DNA of 32,675 nucleotides from a virus: the IMG/VR virus record IMGVR_UViG_3300037586_000561, positions 1 to 32,675 of that record. The stretch is one strand, 5' to 3'. Numbering within the stretch: the first letter of the stretch is position 1; every line of letters begins with the position of its first letter. Positions 31,468 through 32,675 of the stretch are shown here, one piece after another. The position numbers and the translations under genes are program-made. A model generated the notes under the pieces. That model was not told where the DNA came from. It saw nothing but the letters and a program-made list of their open reading frames with translations, and did no database searches.

Positions 31468-32184
31468 CTAGTTAGTGTGTAAGGGTCTGATGTACCAACC
31501 ATTAACTTTAACTGTCACTCCGGTTTTGTCTGCAGATGCGAGAATCCTCGCAGGGTTGTCCCTAGTAAGGGTGTTTCCCATATAGAAGCTAGTTTGTACC
31601 ACAACTTGATAAGTACCAGCAGCTTTTTTATCCGCCTCGCTAACTACATTAAGTTGGTAGGGAGCGTCTCCCACTCCAAACTCTACGTCTAAAGTTACAG
31701 CAGTGTTCGCGGTGGTAGTAGTAAACTCCACATCAAATCTAATATCTACCGTATCGCCAAGAGATAGCCCCGTAAAATCAAATCTATCTGTAGCTACATC
31801 CCACAGGTTAGATATCCCAGACAAGGCGTATGTAGTATTTGTGTTAACTCCCGCCCCGTCATTAGTCAGCTCGTACTGCGTAGCAGCCGCTGTGAGAGGT
31901 ATGGGAGTAGTAGCAGTGGTTACATCATTATAATCATAAACGCCCTGAGACACAGCACCGCTTGGAGCAGGCGTACCCCATGAGCTACCCCCACTACCAT
32001 CAGCTACTAACGCATCTCCTACACTAGCACCTGTTGTCGAAAGTGCTGTGACATCTATATCAGACAAATTTCCCCAAGCCGAAGCACCTCCTGTAGAGGT
32101 TAGGATTTGCCCCACTGTAGAGGCTGCTGCCCCTTTAGGCTCATGTATCTCACCTGTGGATATATCTACGTGTTCAATACTCAT
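31468..32184 (-). CDS. virion fibre- or decoration-like protein
   Basis: A 238-residue Ser/Thr/Gly/Ala-rich protein. The start EHVDISTGEIHEPKGAAAST is similar to short domains in phage head fibres and fibre tips, followed by GQILTSTGGASAWGNLSD and GDALVADGSGGSSWG, two related units. The C-terminal 130 residues (TTPIPLTAAATQYELTNDGA onward) look like a beta-sandwich. It lies upstream of the tail adaptor, where T7-supergroup phages have capsid and decoration genes, so a head-fibre role is likely. One-base overlap (TAATG) with the preceding gene. No precise family. Confidence 0.6.
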   Translation of the reverse strand: MSIEHVDISTGEIHEPKGAAASTVGQILTSTGGASAWGNLSDIDVTALSTTGASVGDALVADGSGGSSWGTPAPSGAVSQGVYDYNDVTTATTPIPLTAAATQYELTNDGAGVNTNTTYALSGISNLWDVATDRFDFTGLSLGDTVDIRFDVEFTTTTANTAVTLDVEFGVGDAPYQLNVVSEADKKAAGTYQVVVQTSFYMGNTLTRDNPARILASADKTGVTVKVNGWYIRPLHTN

Positions 32185-32675
32185 TAATCAAATCCCCCAT
32201 CTTTCCAATCTTGGTAGCGTTCTGACGTACTGTTCTTGTCACTCTGTGTCTTTAAATATTCATACATCATATTTGTTAAACTTCCTGACATCCCTGCACC
32301 GAGGAAGAATGTCTGTAACTTCTGTGTAGTAGATCCTGCAGGCAATGTGGATAACCACTCTGTCCATGTAGCTACTGTTAAAGGTGTTGGCTCTGTAGTA
32401 AAACTACCACTACTGACAACATTAGATTCATTAGCACTGTTATCATCGTGTACGTAGTGGAGATAGTATACAGTTTCTGGCGTTAAGCTTGCAACGTATA
32501 CATTCTGTACTCCAGCAGAGACCACTGCTTTGTTATTCCCAGCTTTAATAGTACTTGCAACTTCACTACTATTAGATGATATTAGGTAGTATAGCGTACC
32601 ACCACCCTCGTTAGTAGTCACTGTACCTGACGCTGTTAGGTGTCCAGTTTCTATTCCCGTAGGGGAGGAGAGTGT
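32184..32675 (-). CDS. virion-like protein with Fn3/Ig-like domain, 5' partial
   Basis: Only the C-terminal 163 residues are present; the frame is open to the right edge of the window (18 further codons before the GTG at 32619-32621). A beta-sandwich domain of fibronectin III or Ig type is suggested by GTLYYLISSNSSEVASTIKA and LTPETVYYLHYVHDDN then FTTEP. A C-terminal helical part (ATWTEWLSTLPAGSTTQKLQ) ends at residues DGGFD. It probably belongs to a capsid-surface or fibre protein. Function cannot be fixed from the fragment. Confidence 0.6.
   Translation of the reverse strand, partial: TLSSPTGIETGHLTASGTVTTNEGGGTLYYLISSNSSEVASTIKAGNNKAVVSAGVQNVYVASLTPETVYYLHYVHDDNSANESNVVSSGSFTTEPTPLTVATWTEWLSTLPAGSTTQKLQTFFLGAGMSGSLTNMMYEYLKTQSDKNSTSERYQDWKDGGFD

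Noticed and set aside
1-32675. tRNA genes, CRISPR arrays, insertion sequences, integrase or att sites
   Set aside because: None found by eye: no cloverleaf, no regularly spaced repeats, no transposase or integrase motif, and no terminal inverted repeats around any gene.

Overview
This window is about three quarters of a short-tailed, T7-supergroup bacteriophage genome. No host housekeeping gene, integrase, tRNA, CRISPR array or phage RNA polymerase is visible. A cobalamin-type (class II) ribonucleotide reductase, a flavin-type thymidylate synthase (ThyX), a family A polymerase, a separate primase and helicase, and T7-like tail and ejection proteins together resemble the marine Zobellviridae / cobavirus phages. 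That affiliation is an inference from gene content. The host cannot be named; a marine proteobacterium is likely.

Layout. From 1 to about 16236 every gene is on the + strand. This is the metabolism and replication arm: a partial zinc-finger protein, an M28/M20-type peptidase, two small proteins, then an AT-rich gap with perfect inverted repeats. Next come primase, a DUF7695-like protein, a phosphoesterase, an HNH-like protein, DnaB-like helicase, a stand-alone sigma-region-4-like protein, four small genes, DNA polymerase, an OB-fold-like protein, 5'-3' exonuclease, an HNH nuclease, a second phosphoesterase, ThyX, a DUF3310 protein, NrdJ and a T4-type lysozyme. From 16313 to the right edge every gene is on the - strand. 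Read right to left these are two fibre-like structural proteins, a basic HNH-like protein, tail adaptor, a small protein, tail nozzle, a gp13-like GNAT-fold protein, a gp14-like protein, a 1618-residue ejection protein, a 621-residue internal protein, a tail fibre, a tailspike and a holin. The arms converge at about 16240-16310 on a stem-loop. Terminase, portal, scaffold and capsid are absent and presumably lie beyond the right edge.

How the genes work together. Primase, helicase, polymerase, exonuclease and the OB-fold protein would form the replisome. NrdJ, ThyX and the exonuclease would supply nucleotides, partly from degraded host DNA. Most genes are tightly packed with 1-20 base overlaps (ATGA or TAATG), which suggests translational coupling. 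Lysis is split between the arms: the lysozyme follows nrdJ on +, and the holin ends the late - operon.

Most notable features. The nrdJ gene is interrupted by a 762-base group I intron of IA type. P1, P3-P9 and both splice sites can be drawn from the sequence, and the intron carries a GIY-YIG homing endonuclease gene. Other points of interest are the stand-alone sigma-4-like protein, a 65-codon gene bracketed by 19-bp direct repeats, a phage-borne di-metal peptidase with all ligands intact, a 29-codon membrane peptide ahead of thyX, and a hydrophobic alternate-frame ORF under the polymerase ribosome binding site.
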